The notes beneath the pieces were generated by a model. That model was not told the DNA's origin. It made no database searches and saw only the letters and a list, made by a program, of their open reading frames with translations. Position numbers and translations under genes: made by a program. DNA of 12,622 nucleotides from CAYMAZ01 sp964428185. Its GTDB lineage: Bacteria > Bacteroidota > Bacteroidia > Bacteroidales > DTU049. The stretch covers positions 1 through 12,622 of the forward strand of contig CAYRXH010000071.1 of the NCBI GenBank assembly GCA_964428185.1. Direction: 5' to 3'. This document shows, piece after piece, positions 6,032-12,622 of the stretch (positions are counted from its first letter, which is position 1; each line of letters opens with the position of its first letter).

Positions 6032-6058
6032 AAAGCACCTTCACAGGTGCTTTTTTTT
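6032..6058 (+). terminator. Intrinsic terminator after rpmE2
   Basis: AAAGCACCT (6032-6040) and AGGTGCTTT (6045-6053) form a perfect 9-bp stem with loop TCAC, followed by a T run to 6058. It lies 28 bases after the rpmE2 stop and separates it from the next gene. Confidence 0.93.
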
Positions 6059-6084
6059 ATATCAGACACTCATGATTTTTTTAG

Positions 6085-6092
6085 TATTTTTG
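6085..6092 (+). promoter_or_regulatory. -7 promoter element of the GlmU-like gene
   Basis: TATTTTTG matches TAnnTTTG and lies 17 bases before the ATG at 6110, directly after the rpmE2 terminator. It argues for a start at 6110 rather than any of the upstream in-frame starts, which would overlap rpmE2 and read through the terminator hairpin. No -33 TTG is evident. Confidence 0.6.
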
Positions 6093-6109
6093 TAGTCAAA
6101 CCATTGCAT

Positions 6110-7315
6110 ATGAATTATATTCTGTTTGATGACAATGACCGGGATCACATGCTCCCTCTTACATTTATGAGACCTACGGCACTTATTAGATGCGGCATAC
6201 TGACTTTTGTTGAAAAATGGGAATATGTTCTTCAATGCAAGCCAAGCTTTCATACATCAGCCTATCTGAGGGAAAAATTTCCATTACAAATTTATGAGCA
6301 GAATATGTATATCAACGGGCTTGTGTTTCCTGATGAGACTTTGATGCAGAAGATCTCTGAACTTAGCCCGGGAAAGGCATTGATATCAACAGAAACGAAT
6401 ACTCTTATTGCCTTTGCAGCCGATTTGGAACAGACACAAAAATTAAAGTTTTCCCAAAATGATGTATTCAAGGTTGATTATCTTAATGGTTTTGAATTTC
6501 AAATTTATGCAGGCGATATCAGAAAAATATCAAGACCCTGGGATATTTTCAGTATGAATGATTTCGCCATCAGAGATGATTACGCCAGAATAACAGCAGG
6601 CAGAACATCAGCAAGCATTTCAACAACAAACCGTGTTTCAGGAAGTGAGAATGTATTTGTTGAACCGGGTGCAGTTGTTGAATACTCAGTGATCAATGCC
6701 AGGACAGGTCCCGTATATATCGGATTTGACAGTGAGATCATGGAAAATTGTTCAATCAGAGGACCCTTTGCAATGTGTTCATCATCAGTGCTGAAAATGG
6801 GAGCAAAAATATACGGACCAACAACAATAGGCCCTCAATGCAAGGTAGGAGGAGAGGTGAGCAACAGTGTCTTCTTTGGCTATTCAAACAAAGCTCACGA
6901 TGGTTTTCTGGGCAATTCAGTGATTGCTGAATGGTGTAATCTTGGTGCAGACACCAATAATTCTAACCTGAAAAACACTTACGATATTGTTAAACTCTGG
7001 TCATATCCTGAAAAACATTTTGTATCAACCGGTTTACAGTTTTGCGGACTGATAATGGGAGATCATTCTAAATCATCAATTAATACAATGTTCAATACAG
7101 GAACAGTTGTTGGAGTGAGTGCCAATATTTTTGGAGATGGTTTTCCTCGGAATTTTATTCCTTCCTTTTCATGGGGTGGTGCTGCAGGCATGAAGAAATT
7201 CAATTTCCAAAAGGCCATTGAAGTTGCCCGTGCTGTTTGTGATCGTCGAAATGTCATTTTGTCCGATGCTGATCTTAAGATTTTCGAAACATTGTACGCT
7301 ATGTCAGATGAATAA
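6110..7315 (+). CDS. Bacteroidota GlmU-like sugar nucleotidyltransferase/acyltransferase
   Basis: The 401-residue protein matches the Bacteroidota alternative GlmU family, annotated as putative sugar nucleotidyltransferase (I recall it as TIGR03991). The N-terminal half (1-170) lacks the LxxGxGxRM-type pyrophosphorylase signature. It has instead FDDNDRDHMLPLTFMRPTAL at 6-25 followed by the IRCGILTFVEKW segment, characteristic of this group. Residues about 180-345 are a left-handed beta-helix of hexapeptide repeats (for example VYIGFDSEIM, KIYGPTTIGPQCKVGG), with NKAHDGFLGNSVI around H263, the position of the acyltransferase catalytic His, and NLGADTNNSNL at 277-287. Its likely role is making UDP-GlcNAc or a similar activated sugar for peptidoglycan or LPS, but the substrate is not proven by sequence. 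It precedes lon by 71 bases, an arrangement I recall from related genomes. Confidence 0.87.
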   Translation: MNYILFDDNDRDHMLPLTFMRPTALIRCGILTFVEKWEYVLQCKPSFHTSAYLREKFPLQIYEQNMYINGLVFPDETLMQKISELSPGKALISTETNTLIAFAADLEQTQKLKFSQNDVFKVDYLNGFEFQIYAGDIRKISRPWDIFSMNDFAIRDDYARITAGRTSASISTTNRVSGSENVFVEPGAVVEYSVINARTGPVYIGFDSEIMENCSIRGPFAMCSSSVLKMGAKIYGPTTIGPQCKVGGEVSNSVFFGYSNKAHDGFLGNSVIAEWCNLGADTNNSNLKNTYDIVKLWSYPEKHFVSTGLQFCGLIMGDHSKSSINTMFNTGTVVGVSANIFGDGFPRNFIPSFSWGGAAGMKKFNFQKAIEVARAVCDRRNVILSDADLKIFETLYAMSDE

Positions 7316-7376
7316 AGCAAAGATGTCTTTGGCATAATGCTTGACATTTGCACAGCCTGTTTTTTTAAACTTATTA

Positions 7377-7384
7377 TATTTTTG
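7377..7384 (+). promoter_or_regulatory. -7 promoter element immediately before lon
   Basis: TATTTTTG matches TAnnTTTG but ends only two bases before the ATG at 7387. Transcription starting about 7 bases downstream would fall inside or after that ATG. If this promoter is real, the start for its transcript would be Met9 (ATG 7411). A TTGACATTTG segment at 7341-7350 is upstream, but its spacing (26 bases from TTTG) is too long for a normal -33 element. No CIRCE-type heat-shock repeat was seen. Confidence 0.4.
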
Positions 7385-7386
7385 AT

Positions 7387-9813
7387 ATGAAAGACGACAA
7401 TATACTAGATATGAGCTTTTATCTTGACAGTGACCTTAATCTACCTGAAAGTGATTTTTTTCCGGTTTTGTCAAGAGAAGACGAACTGAAAATTGAATCA
7501 GAGAATATTCCTGAAACACTGAATATACTTCCATTACGAAATACTGTATTGTTTCCGGGTGTGATTATACCCATTACTGTTGGTAGGGATAAATCCATTA
7601 AACTTATAAAAGATGTTTATCGCGGCAAAAGAGTGATCGGTGTTGTTGCACAGAAAGATCCTGATATTGAAGATCCTTCGCCTGCTGACCTATATCAGAT
7701 CGGCACGGCGGCCTACATCATTAAACTTCTGCAGATGCCTGACGGAAACAATACTGTCATTATTCAGGGGAGAAACCGCTTTGTTATTGATGAAATGATC
7801 AGCACGGAACCATATTTCACTGCTAAAGTCAGAATCCTGAAAACAATTCCTGCATTGAAAAAAAACTCAAGGGAATTTAATGCAACTGTGGACAGTGTTA
7901 AAGATCTGGCTTTGCAAATCATCAAACAGTCTCCCAATATTCCAACAGAGGCATCATTTGCAATTCAGAACATAGAATCTCCCAACTTCCTGCTTCATTT
8001 CATCTGTTCCAATCTGAATATATCACTTGAAGAAAAGCAGATGCTTCTTGAAACAAATGAATTTGATATTCTTTCTTCTAAAGTGCTTGAGTTTCTTACC
8101 AAAGAACTGCAGATGATAGATCTTAAAAATCAGATACAAAAGAAAGTAAAAAAAGATATTGACAAACAGCAAAGAGACTATTTGCTGAACATGCAGTTGA
8201 AGACCATACAGGATGAATTGGGTGGATCTCCGCATGAACAAGAGATCAGAGAACTTAGGGACAAGGCATCCCGTAAATTATGGAATGACGAAATCAAGGA
8301 AGTTTTTGAAAAGGAACTGCAAAAGTTACAGAGAATGAATCCTTCAGCTGCTGAATATTCAATTCAGCTGAATTATCTTGAATATATTGTGGAACTTCCG
8401 TGGAATGAATATACTACTGATAACAATAATCTGCATCAAGCAGAAAAAATATTGAATAAGGATCATTTTGGCCTTGAAAAAGTTAAGCAGCGCATTCTGG
8501 AGTTTTTGGCTGTCTTGAAAATGAAGAATAATAAAAATGCCCCCATACTATGTCTGGTGGGGCCTCCGGGTGTAGGAAAAACATCTCTTGGTAAGTCCAT
8601 TGCCGAGTCCCTCGGAAAAAAATACATCCGTGTTTCTCTTGGCGGTCTCAGGGACGAAGCAGAACTTAGGGGACATCGAAAAACCTATATTGGTGCAATG
8701 CCTGGCCGGATTGTTCAGAGTTTGAAAAAAATAAAATCAGCAAATCCTGTGTTTGTTCTTGATGAGATTGACAAAGTAAGCGGAAACAATGTTCATGGAG
8801 ATCCCCAGGCAGCACTGCTCGAAATTCTTGATCCTGAACAGAATACTTCATTTCATGATAATTATCTTGAAATTGATTTTGATCTGTCAAAAATCCTTTT
8901 CATAGCCACAGCAAATACTTTATCCACTGTTCATCCTGCCTTGCGTGACAGGATGGAAATCATTGAAGTCAACGGCTACACGCTTGATGAAAAGGTTGAA
9001 ATTGCACTCAGGCATCTCATTCCAAAGCAAATGGATCAGCATGGCCTGAAAATGAAAGATCTCGTATTTTCAAAACAGGTCATTTCAAAAATTATTGAAG
9101 ATTATACAAGAGAAAGTGGTGTAAGAGCCCTTGAACAGAATATTGCAAAAATTATCCGGTATTATATCAGATTTATTGCTGAAAATAAATCATTTGATAA
9201 AAAAATTAAGCCTGATAATATTGAGAAGGCGTTGGGGCTAAGAAAATTTCAGAAAGACAGGTTTTTTTCTTCCAAACAGATAGGCGTTGTAACAGGGCTT
9301 GCATGGACCATGTATGGTGGAGAAATTCTTTTTGTAGAGGCCAGCCTGAGTAAAGGCAAGGGTATTCTGACTATGACGGGAAATCTTGGTGATGTGATGA
9401 AGGAATCAGCAACCCTAGCTTATGAGTACATCAAATCACACAGTGCCTTGCTTGGAATAAGTCCTACCTTGTTTGAAGAATACAATATTCATGTTCATGT
9501 TCCTGAAGGAGCCACTCCAAAAGACGGACCATCTGCCGGAATAACTATATTTACTGCCATGGCATCAGTATTTTGCAATCAAAAAGTCAACCCTAAAATT
9601 GCAATGACCGGAGAAATTACTCTAAGAGGAAAAGTATTGCCTGTTGGAGGGATTAAGGAAAAAATTCTGGCAGCAAAGAGGGCAGGAGTGACTGAAATTA
9701 TTCTCAGTGAAGATAACATTAAAGACGTTGCGGATTTAGAGGAACGCTACACCAAAGGAATCACATTCCATTATATCAAGGAAATGAAAGATGCACTGGA
9801 GTGGGTGATGTGA
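7387..9813 (+). CDS. lon: ATP-dependent protease Lon (La)
   Basis: This 808-residue cytosolic AAA+ serine protease degrades misfolded and regulatory proteins. Domains in order are an acidic N-terminal extension (1-40), the substrate-binding LON domain (about 43-240, LPLRNTVLFPGVIIPI), and a helical linker with the KKDIDKQQRDYLLNMQLKTI segment. The AAA+ module follows, with Walker A GPPGVGKT at 392-399 and Walker B VFVLDEID with D459 and E460. The C-terminal protease domain carries the Ser-Lys dyad: S716 in PKDGPSAG and K759 in GGIKEKI, the same 43-residue spacing as E. coli S679/K722. The length is slightly above E. coli (784) because of the N-terminal extension. The start may be Met9 (ATG 7411, 800 residues), given the promoter element at 7377-7384. 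It converges on the S46 peptidase gene with only 10 bases between the stop codons. Confidence 0.97.
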   Translation: MKDDNILDMSFYLDSDLNLPESDFFPVLSREDELKIESENIPETLNILPLRNTVLFPGVIIPITVGRDKSIKLIKDVYRGKRVIGVVAQKDPDIEDPSPADLYQIGTAAYIIKLLQMPDGNNTVIIQGRNRFVIDEMISTEPYFTAKVRILKTIPALKKNSREFNATVDSVKDLALQIIKQSPNIPTEASFAIQNIESPNFLLHFICSNLNISLEEKQMLLETNEFDILSSKVLEFLTKELQMIDLKNQIQKKVKKDIDKQQRDYLLNMQLKTIQDELGGSPHEQEIRELRDKASRKLWNDEIKEVFEKELQKLQRMNPSAAEYSIQLNYLEYIVELPWNEYTTDNNNLHQAEKILNKDHFGLEKVKQRILEFLAVLKMKNNKNAPILCLVGPPGVGKTSLGKSIAESLGKKYIRVSLGGLRDEAELRGHRKTYIGAMPGRIVQSLKKIKSANPVFVLDEIDKVSGNNVHGDPQAALLEILDPEQNTSFHDNYLEIDFDLSKILFIATANTLSTVHPALRDRMEIIEVNGYTLDEKVEIALRHLIPKQMDQHGLKMKDLVFSKQVISKIIEDYTRESGVRALEQNIAKIIRYYIRFIAENKSFDKKIKPDNIEKALGLRKFQKDRFFSSKQIGVVTGLAWTMYGGEILFVEASLSKGKGILTMTGNLGDVMKESATLAYEYIKSHSALLGISPTLFEEYNIHVHVPEGATPKDGPSAGITIFTAMASVFCNQKVNPKIAMTGEITLRGKVLPVGGIKEKILAAKRAGVTEIILSEDNIKDVADLEERYTKGITFHYIKEMKDALEWVM

Positions 9814-9823
9814 TATTTAGCGT

Positions 9824-11992
9824 TTACTTGTCTATCTTCAACTCTCTCACAAGGTGCCCTGCTCCTGCATAGCGATCTGTAATCAGCAGAACATATCTGA
9901 TGTCTACAGATACATTCCGGCAGAAACTTTCATCATAAAACAAATCACTCATTGTTCCTTCCCATACCCTGTCAAAGTTGATGCCCACAAGATGACCATC
10001 AGCATTTAATACAGGACTTCCGGAGTTACCGCCTGTGGTATGATTGCTGGCAACAAAACCCACACGCATTGTTCCGTCGGAATGAGCATAAGGTCCCCAA
10101 TCTTCTGAGAGCAAGAATTGATTGAGAGAATTGTCAATAACATAATCTGGGGCATCTTCATGTGATTTTTCAATAATGCCTGTTGTCGTGGTGTAATAGT
10201 TGTATTTCACACCATCAAAGGGGATATATGAAGAAACCTTTCCGTAGGTTACTCTGAGTGTGCTGTTTGCATCTGGCCAGAATCTTTTGGTAGTATCCAT
10301 TTCCATCAAGCCACGGACATAAATTTTATACAGTTCCTGCAAACGTGTTTCAAGGGGTTCTGTCACAGCGACAATGGCTCTGTAATTATCAACAATATCG
10401 GTCATCAATTGAAATCCGGGATCATTCTTCAGAATCTTCAGGGATTTTTTCACTGAAAAAGATTCAAGAAATTCCATGACCTTTTTACCAGATGAAAAAA
10501 TTGAATTGGCATAGACATATGTTATATATTTATCCAAACTGGTTTTGAAATCCTTATTGACTCTTTCAAAAAAAGCAGGCATATATTTCTCTTCAACATC
10601 AGCATAATAGGGGAGAACAGCATAACAAATATCCCTATCGACAACTGCTGAATAGTCTTTATAAAACCTCTCTGCCCAGGTTTTCAGGCGTTCGATTTCC
10701 TTTGCTATTGAACTTTCATCCTCAGGTGAATTTATCAGCAATTGATAGATCTGATTAAACTGAACTGCTGCTTTGATCAGTTCTACAGAGTATCCACCTT
10801 CAAAAAATATTGTAAAAGCATAATTTGCAGGCAAAAGTTCCTTATAAATATCCGCAAATTCTGCTAAAAGACTACCATAGACTGAACCTCGTTCATCATC
10901 TGTGTTGACCCATTCGGTAAAACGGGCTTCAATATCCTGTTTTTTTCTTATTCCTCCTGTCCTGAGTATTCCTTTGTTTTCTCCGATCATTTTCTTCCAG
11001 TAATTGGCTACCCCTGCATGTTTAGCTGAATACTGTATTCTGATCAGTTCATCTGTGGACATATATTTTTCCATCACATCCATGCGTTTTCTTCTCATCT
11101 CAATGGCGATGGGATTTTCGGTTTGTGTAATCATTTTCACAGCATGAGAAGTAGCATATTGGTTGGTCGTTCCGGGATATCCGAACACAAATGTAAAATC
11201 ACCCTCTTCAACGCCTTTCAGCGAAACAGTAAAACTATATTTAGGTTTGTATGGCACATTTTCGGCAGAGTACTCAGCAGGTTGATTGTTTTTATCTGCA
11301 TAAATACGAAACCAGCAGAAGTCGCCTGTATGACGCGGCCACATCCAGTTGTCGGTATCACCACCGAATTTTCCAACGTATGACGGGGGCGCTCCCACAA
11401 GTCTTACATCCTTAAACACTTCATAAACCATAAGGATGTACTGATTTCCGAAGTAAAAAGGTACTACTTTCGCTGTATAATGATTTCCCTTTGTTGCTTC
11501 TTTAACCAGTTTTTCAATGTTTGTCTCCTTCATCCTTTCCTGTAAACTCTGTGATGCATCCGGATTGACATTATCCATTACTTCTTTAGTTACATCTTTC
11601 ATATAGACGAGTATGGAAGCCTCAAGACCGGGATTGGGAAGTTCTTCATTCATACTCATTGCCCAAAAGCCATTGGTAAGATAATCATTCTCAACAGTGC
11701 TGTGTGATTGAATTCTCCCATAACCGCAATGGTGGTTGGTAAGCATCAGACCCTGGTCTGACACAATCTCACCGGTGCAACCACGACCAAAAAGCACAAC
11801 AGCATCTTTCATGGATGCCTGATTGATACTGTAAATGTCTTCAGCATTCAGCCTCATCCCCAACGCCTTCATTTCATCTTCATTGAGCTCCTGAAGAAAA
11901 AGCGGAATCCACATGCCCTCTCCGGCGAGGATACTCCCCCTGAATATAAGAATCAAAAGCACAAACGGAAGAAAATATCTCTTGAATTTCAT
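9824..11992 (-). CDS. dpp11: S46-family dipeptidyl peptidase, DPP11-type (Asp/Glu-specific)
   Basis: The 722-residue protein has a signal peptide (about 1-23, likely cut in ILA/GEGMW) and acts in the periplasm, removing N-terminal dipeptides from peptides. The chymotrypsin-fold halves carry the triad: His87 or H88 in TNHHCGYG, D224 in PRHTGDF, and S657 in GGNSGSP. A large alpha-helical insertion (about 280-570) forms the cap that binds the peptide N-terminus. R675 in INFDRVWEGT sits 18 residues after the catalytic Ser, the position of Arg673 in P. gingivalis DPP11, which selects Asp/Glu at P1. DPP7 has Gly there. Length fits the family (about 710-720). No C-terminal sorting domain is seen, as is usual for these periplasmic enzymes. 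It lies 28 bases after ridA on the same strand without a promoter match in the gap, so the two are probably co-transcribed. Confidence 0.93.
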   Translation of the reverse strand: MKFKRYFLPFVLLILIFRGSILAGEGMWIPLFLQELNEDEMKALGMRLNAEDIYSINQASMKDAVVLFGRGCTGEIVSDQGLMLTNHHCGYGRIQSHSTVENDYLTNGFWAMSMNEELPNPGLEASILVYMKDVTKEVMDNVNPDASQSLQERMKETNIEKLVKEATKGNHYTAKVVPFYFGNQYILMVYEVFKDVRLVGAPPSYVGKFGGDTDNWMWPRHTGDFCWFRIYADKNNQPAEYSAENVPYKPKYSFTVSLKGVEEGDFTFVFGYPGTTNQYATSHAVKMITQTENPIAIEMRRKRMDVMEKYMSTDELIRIQYSAKHAGVANYWKKMIGENKGILRTGGIRKKQDIEARFTEWVNTDDERGSVYGSLLAEFADIYKELLPANYAFTIFFEGGYSVELIKAAVQFNQIYQLLINSPEDESSIAKEIERLKTWAERFYKDYSAVVDRDICYAVLPYYADVEEKYMPAFFERVNKDFKTSLDKYITYVYANSIFSSGKKVMEFLESFSVKKSLKILKNDPGFQLMTDIVDNYRAIVAVTEPLETRLQELYKIYVRGLMEMDTTKRFWPDANSTLRVTYGKVSSYIPFDGVKYNYYTTTTGIIEKSHEDAPDYVIDNSLNQFLLSEDWGPYAHSDGTMRVGFVASNHTTGGNSGSPVLNADGHLVGINFDRVWEGTMSDLFYDESFCRNVSVDIRYVLLITDRYAGAGHLVRELKIDK

Positions 11993-12020
11993 ATTGTATA
12001 GAATTTAATAATGAATAAAC

Positions 12021-12398
12021 TTATTTTACTGCAATACATTCAATTTCTATCATAACACCAAGTGGCAAGCCTTTGACAGCAAAAGCAGCTCTTGCCGGAG
12101 GATTCTCCTTGAAAAACTCGGCATACACAGCATTCATGGCTGCGAAATTTTCCATATCAGACAGCAAACATGTACATTTTACAACATCTTCATATGAATA
12201 ACCTGCTTCTTTCAATATCGCTCCCATATTCTTCAATACCTGATTGGTTTGCTCTGTTATTCCGCCCTCAACGACTTTTCCGGTTGATGGATCGATGGGA
12301 ATTTGACCTGATACATACAGTGTATTTCCCGCAAGTATAGCCTGACTGTATGGACCCACAGCTTTGGGTGCATGTTCTGTTAGAATGACTTTTTTCAT
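12021..12398 (-). CDS. ridA: RidA (YjgF/YER057c/UK114) enamine/imine deaminase
   Basis: The 125-residue protein hydrolyses reactive 2-aminoacrylate-type enamines and imines released by pyridoxal-phosphate enzymes such as serine/threonine dehydratase, yielding 2-keto acids and ammonia. It works as a cytosolic trimer. Signature features are GPYSQAI at 15-21 with Y17, the LYVSGQIPIDP strand-turn (27-37), and PPARAAFAV with R103. The closing LPLGVMIEIECIAV carries E118 or E120. R103 corresponds to the catalytic Arg105 of E. coli. Length is normal. It is the first gene of a two-gene unit with the dipeptidyl peptidase. The context suggests protection during breakdown of peptide-derived amino acids, which is inference. 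Confidence 0.95.
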   Translation of the reverse strand: MKKVILTEHAPKAVGPYSQAILAGNTLYVSGQIPIDPSTGKVVEGGITEQTNQVLKNMGAILKEAGYSYEDVVKCTCLLSDMENFAAMNAVYAEFFKENPPARAAFAVKGLPLGVMIEIECIAVK

Positions 12399-12413
12399 AT
12401 CTGTGTTCTGAAA

Positions 12414-12437
12414 TTTTTAATTTTTCAAAATTAAAAA
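12414..12437 (-). promoter_or_regulatory. ridA promoter element within a 24-bp palindrome
   Basis: On the minus strand TAATTTTG (plus-strand positions 12426-12433) matches TAnnTTTG, 27 bases upstream of the ridA ATG. It lies in a perfect inverted repeat: TTTTTAATTTT (12414-12424) and AAAATTAAAAA (12427-12437) separated by TC. The palindrome could be an operator or merely AT-rich coincidence. A -33 element at normal spacing was not found. Confidence 0.5.
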
Positions 12438-12480
12438 AAAACAGAGAATATTTGGAAATTTCTACAATAAAATCAAGAAA

Positions 12481-12488
12481 TACCTTTG
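12481..12488 (+). promoter_or_regulatory. Possible divergent promoter for a gene beyond the right edge
   Basis: TACCTTTG on the plus strand matches TAnnTTTG exactly and equals the XRE promoter element. A TTTG at 12451-12454 is too far (26 bases) for an ideal -33. Downstream sequence up to the window end holds no convincing gene, although a purine-rich AGAGGAGATAAAG at 12599-12611 looks like part of a leader. Positions 12399-12622 are otherwise AT-rich non-coding DNA. Confidence 0.35.
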
Positions 12489-12622
12489 ATAAAGCCCGAT
12501 TTTGCTAATGGTTTTTGTTTAAAATTAAAAAAAATGTCTGTTTTTGTGAAAACTCAGGAATATAATTACATAAATTCAACAAATAAATGCAACTTTTACA
12601 GAGGAGATAAAGATTAAATTTT

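Noticed and set aside
5942..6109. A 56-codon N-terminal extension of the GlmU-like protein
   Set aside because: It overlaps rpmE2, reads through the terminator hairpin at 6032-6058 and the promoter element at 6085-6092, and the family begins at the MNYILFDDND segment.
7318..7331. CAAAGA-TG-TCTTTG palindrome after the GlmU-like gene as a terminator
   Set aside because: The loop is only two bases and no T run follows directly. It is too short to support a call.
12534..12617. 27-codon open frame at the right edge (MSVFVKTQEY...)
   Set aside because: It is too short, has no ribosome binding site or similarity that I recognise, and lies in an AT-rich leader-like region.
1..12622. Mobile elements, CRISPR arrays, tRNA or rRNA genes
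   Set aside because: No transposase, integrase, spaced repeat array or recognisable RNA gene was seen on reading either strand.

Overview
The window looks like chromosomal DNA from a Bacteroidota bacterium, most likely of the order Bacteroidales. It is AT-rich. Most recognised genes are preceded by the Bacteroidota -7 promoter element TAnnTTTG rather than a Shine-Dalgarno sequence. The gene set also fits: FKBP-type lipoproteins next to a DHH phosphoesterase and ndk, the Bacteroidota-type GlmU-like sugar nucleotidyltransferase, a C-minus (type B) ribosomal protein L31, and a family S46 dipeptidyl peptidase. No rRNA, tRNA, CRISPR array, transposase or integrase was recognised. Most genes are core housekeeping functions.

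Layout, left to right. Positions 1-362 are a very AT-rich control region with four spaced 14-bp palindromes (TTTAC-N4-GTAAA), the last overlapping the promoter of an XRE-family regulator (363-947). The regulator converges on ndk (944-1384, minus strand), and their stop codons overlap. Across a divergent promoter region lies a three-gene operon: a DHH/DHHA1 phosphoesterase of the NrnA type (1531-2550), a single-domain FKBP-like lipoprotein (2554-3105) and a two-domain FKBP lipoprotein (3120-4028). It ends in a strong intrinsic terminator. A small exported YbjN-like protein follows (4161-4646).

Positions 4647-5704 contain no intact gene. They hold a bulged inverted repeat and what I read as the decayed remains of a LolA-like lipoprotein carrier gene. 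After this come rpmE2 (5746-6003) with its own promoter and terminator, the GlmU-like enzyme (6110-7315) and lon (7387-9813). On the minus strand, ridA (12021-12398) leads into a DPP11-type Asp/Glu-specific periplasmic dipeptidyl peptidase (9824-11992), which converges on lon. The last 224 bases hold the ridA promoter and a possible divergent promoter for a gene outside the window.

How the genes fit together: ndk and the DHH phosphoesterase serve nucleotide and nano-RNA turnover. The FKBP lipoproteins and the putative LolA relic belong to envelope protein and lipoprotein handling. DPP11 plus RidA fits uptake and catabolism of acidic dipeptides with removal of reactive enamine/imine by-products. 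Lon is cytosolic quality control. The best leads for new biology are the operator array in front of the XRE regulator and the gene relic with the nearby structured repeat. Neither amounts to a clear undescribed system from sequence alone.
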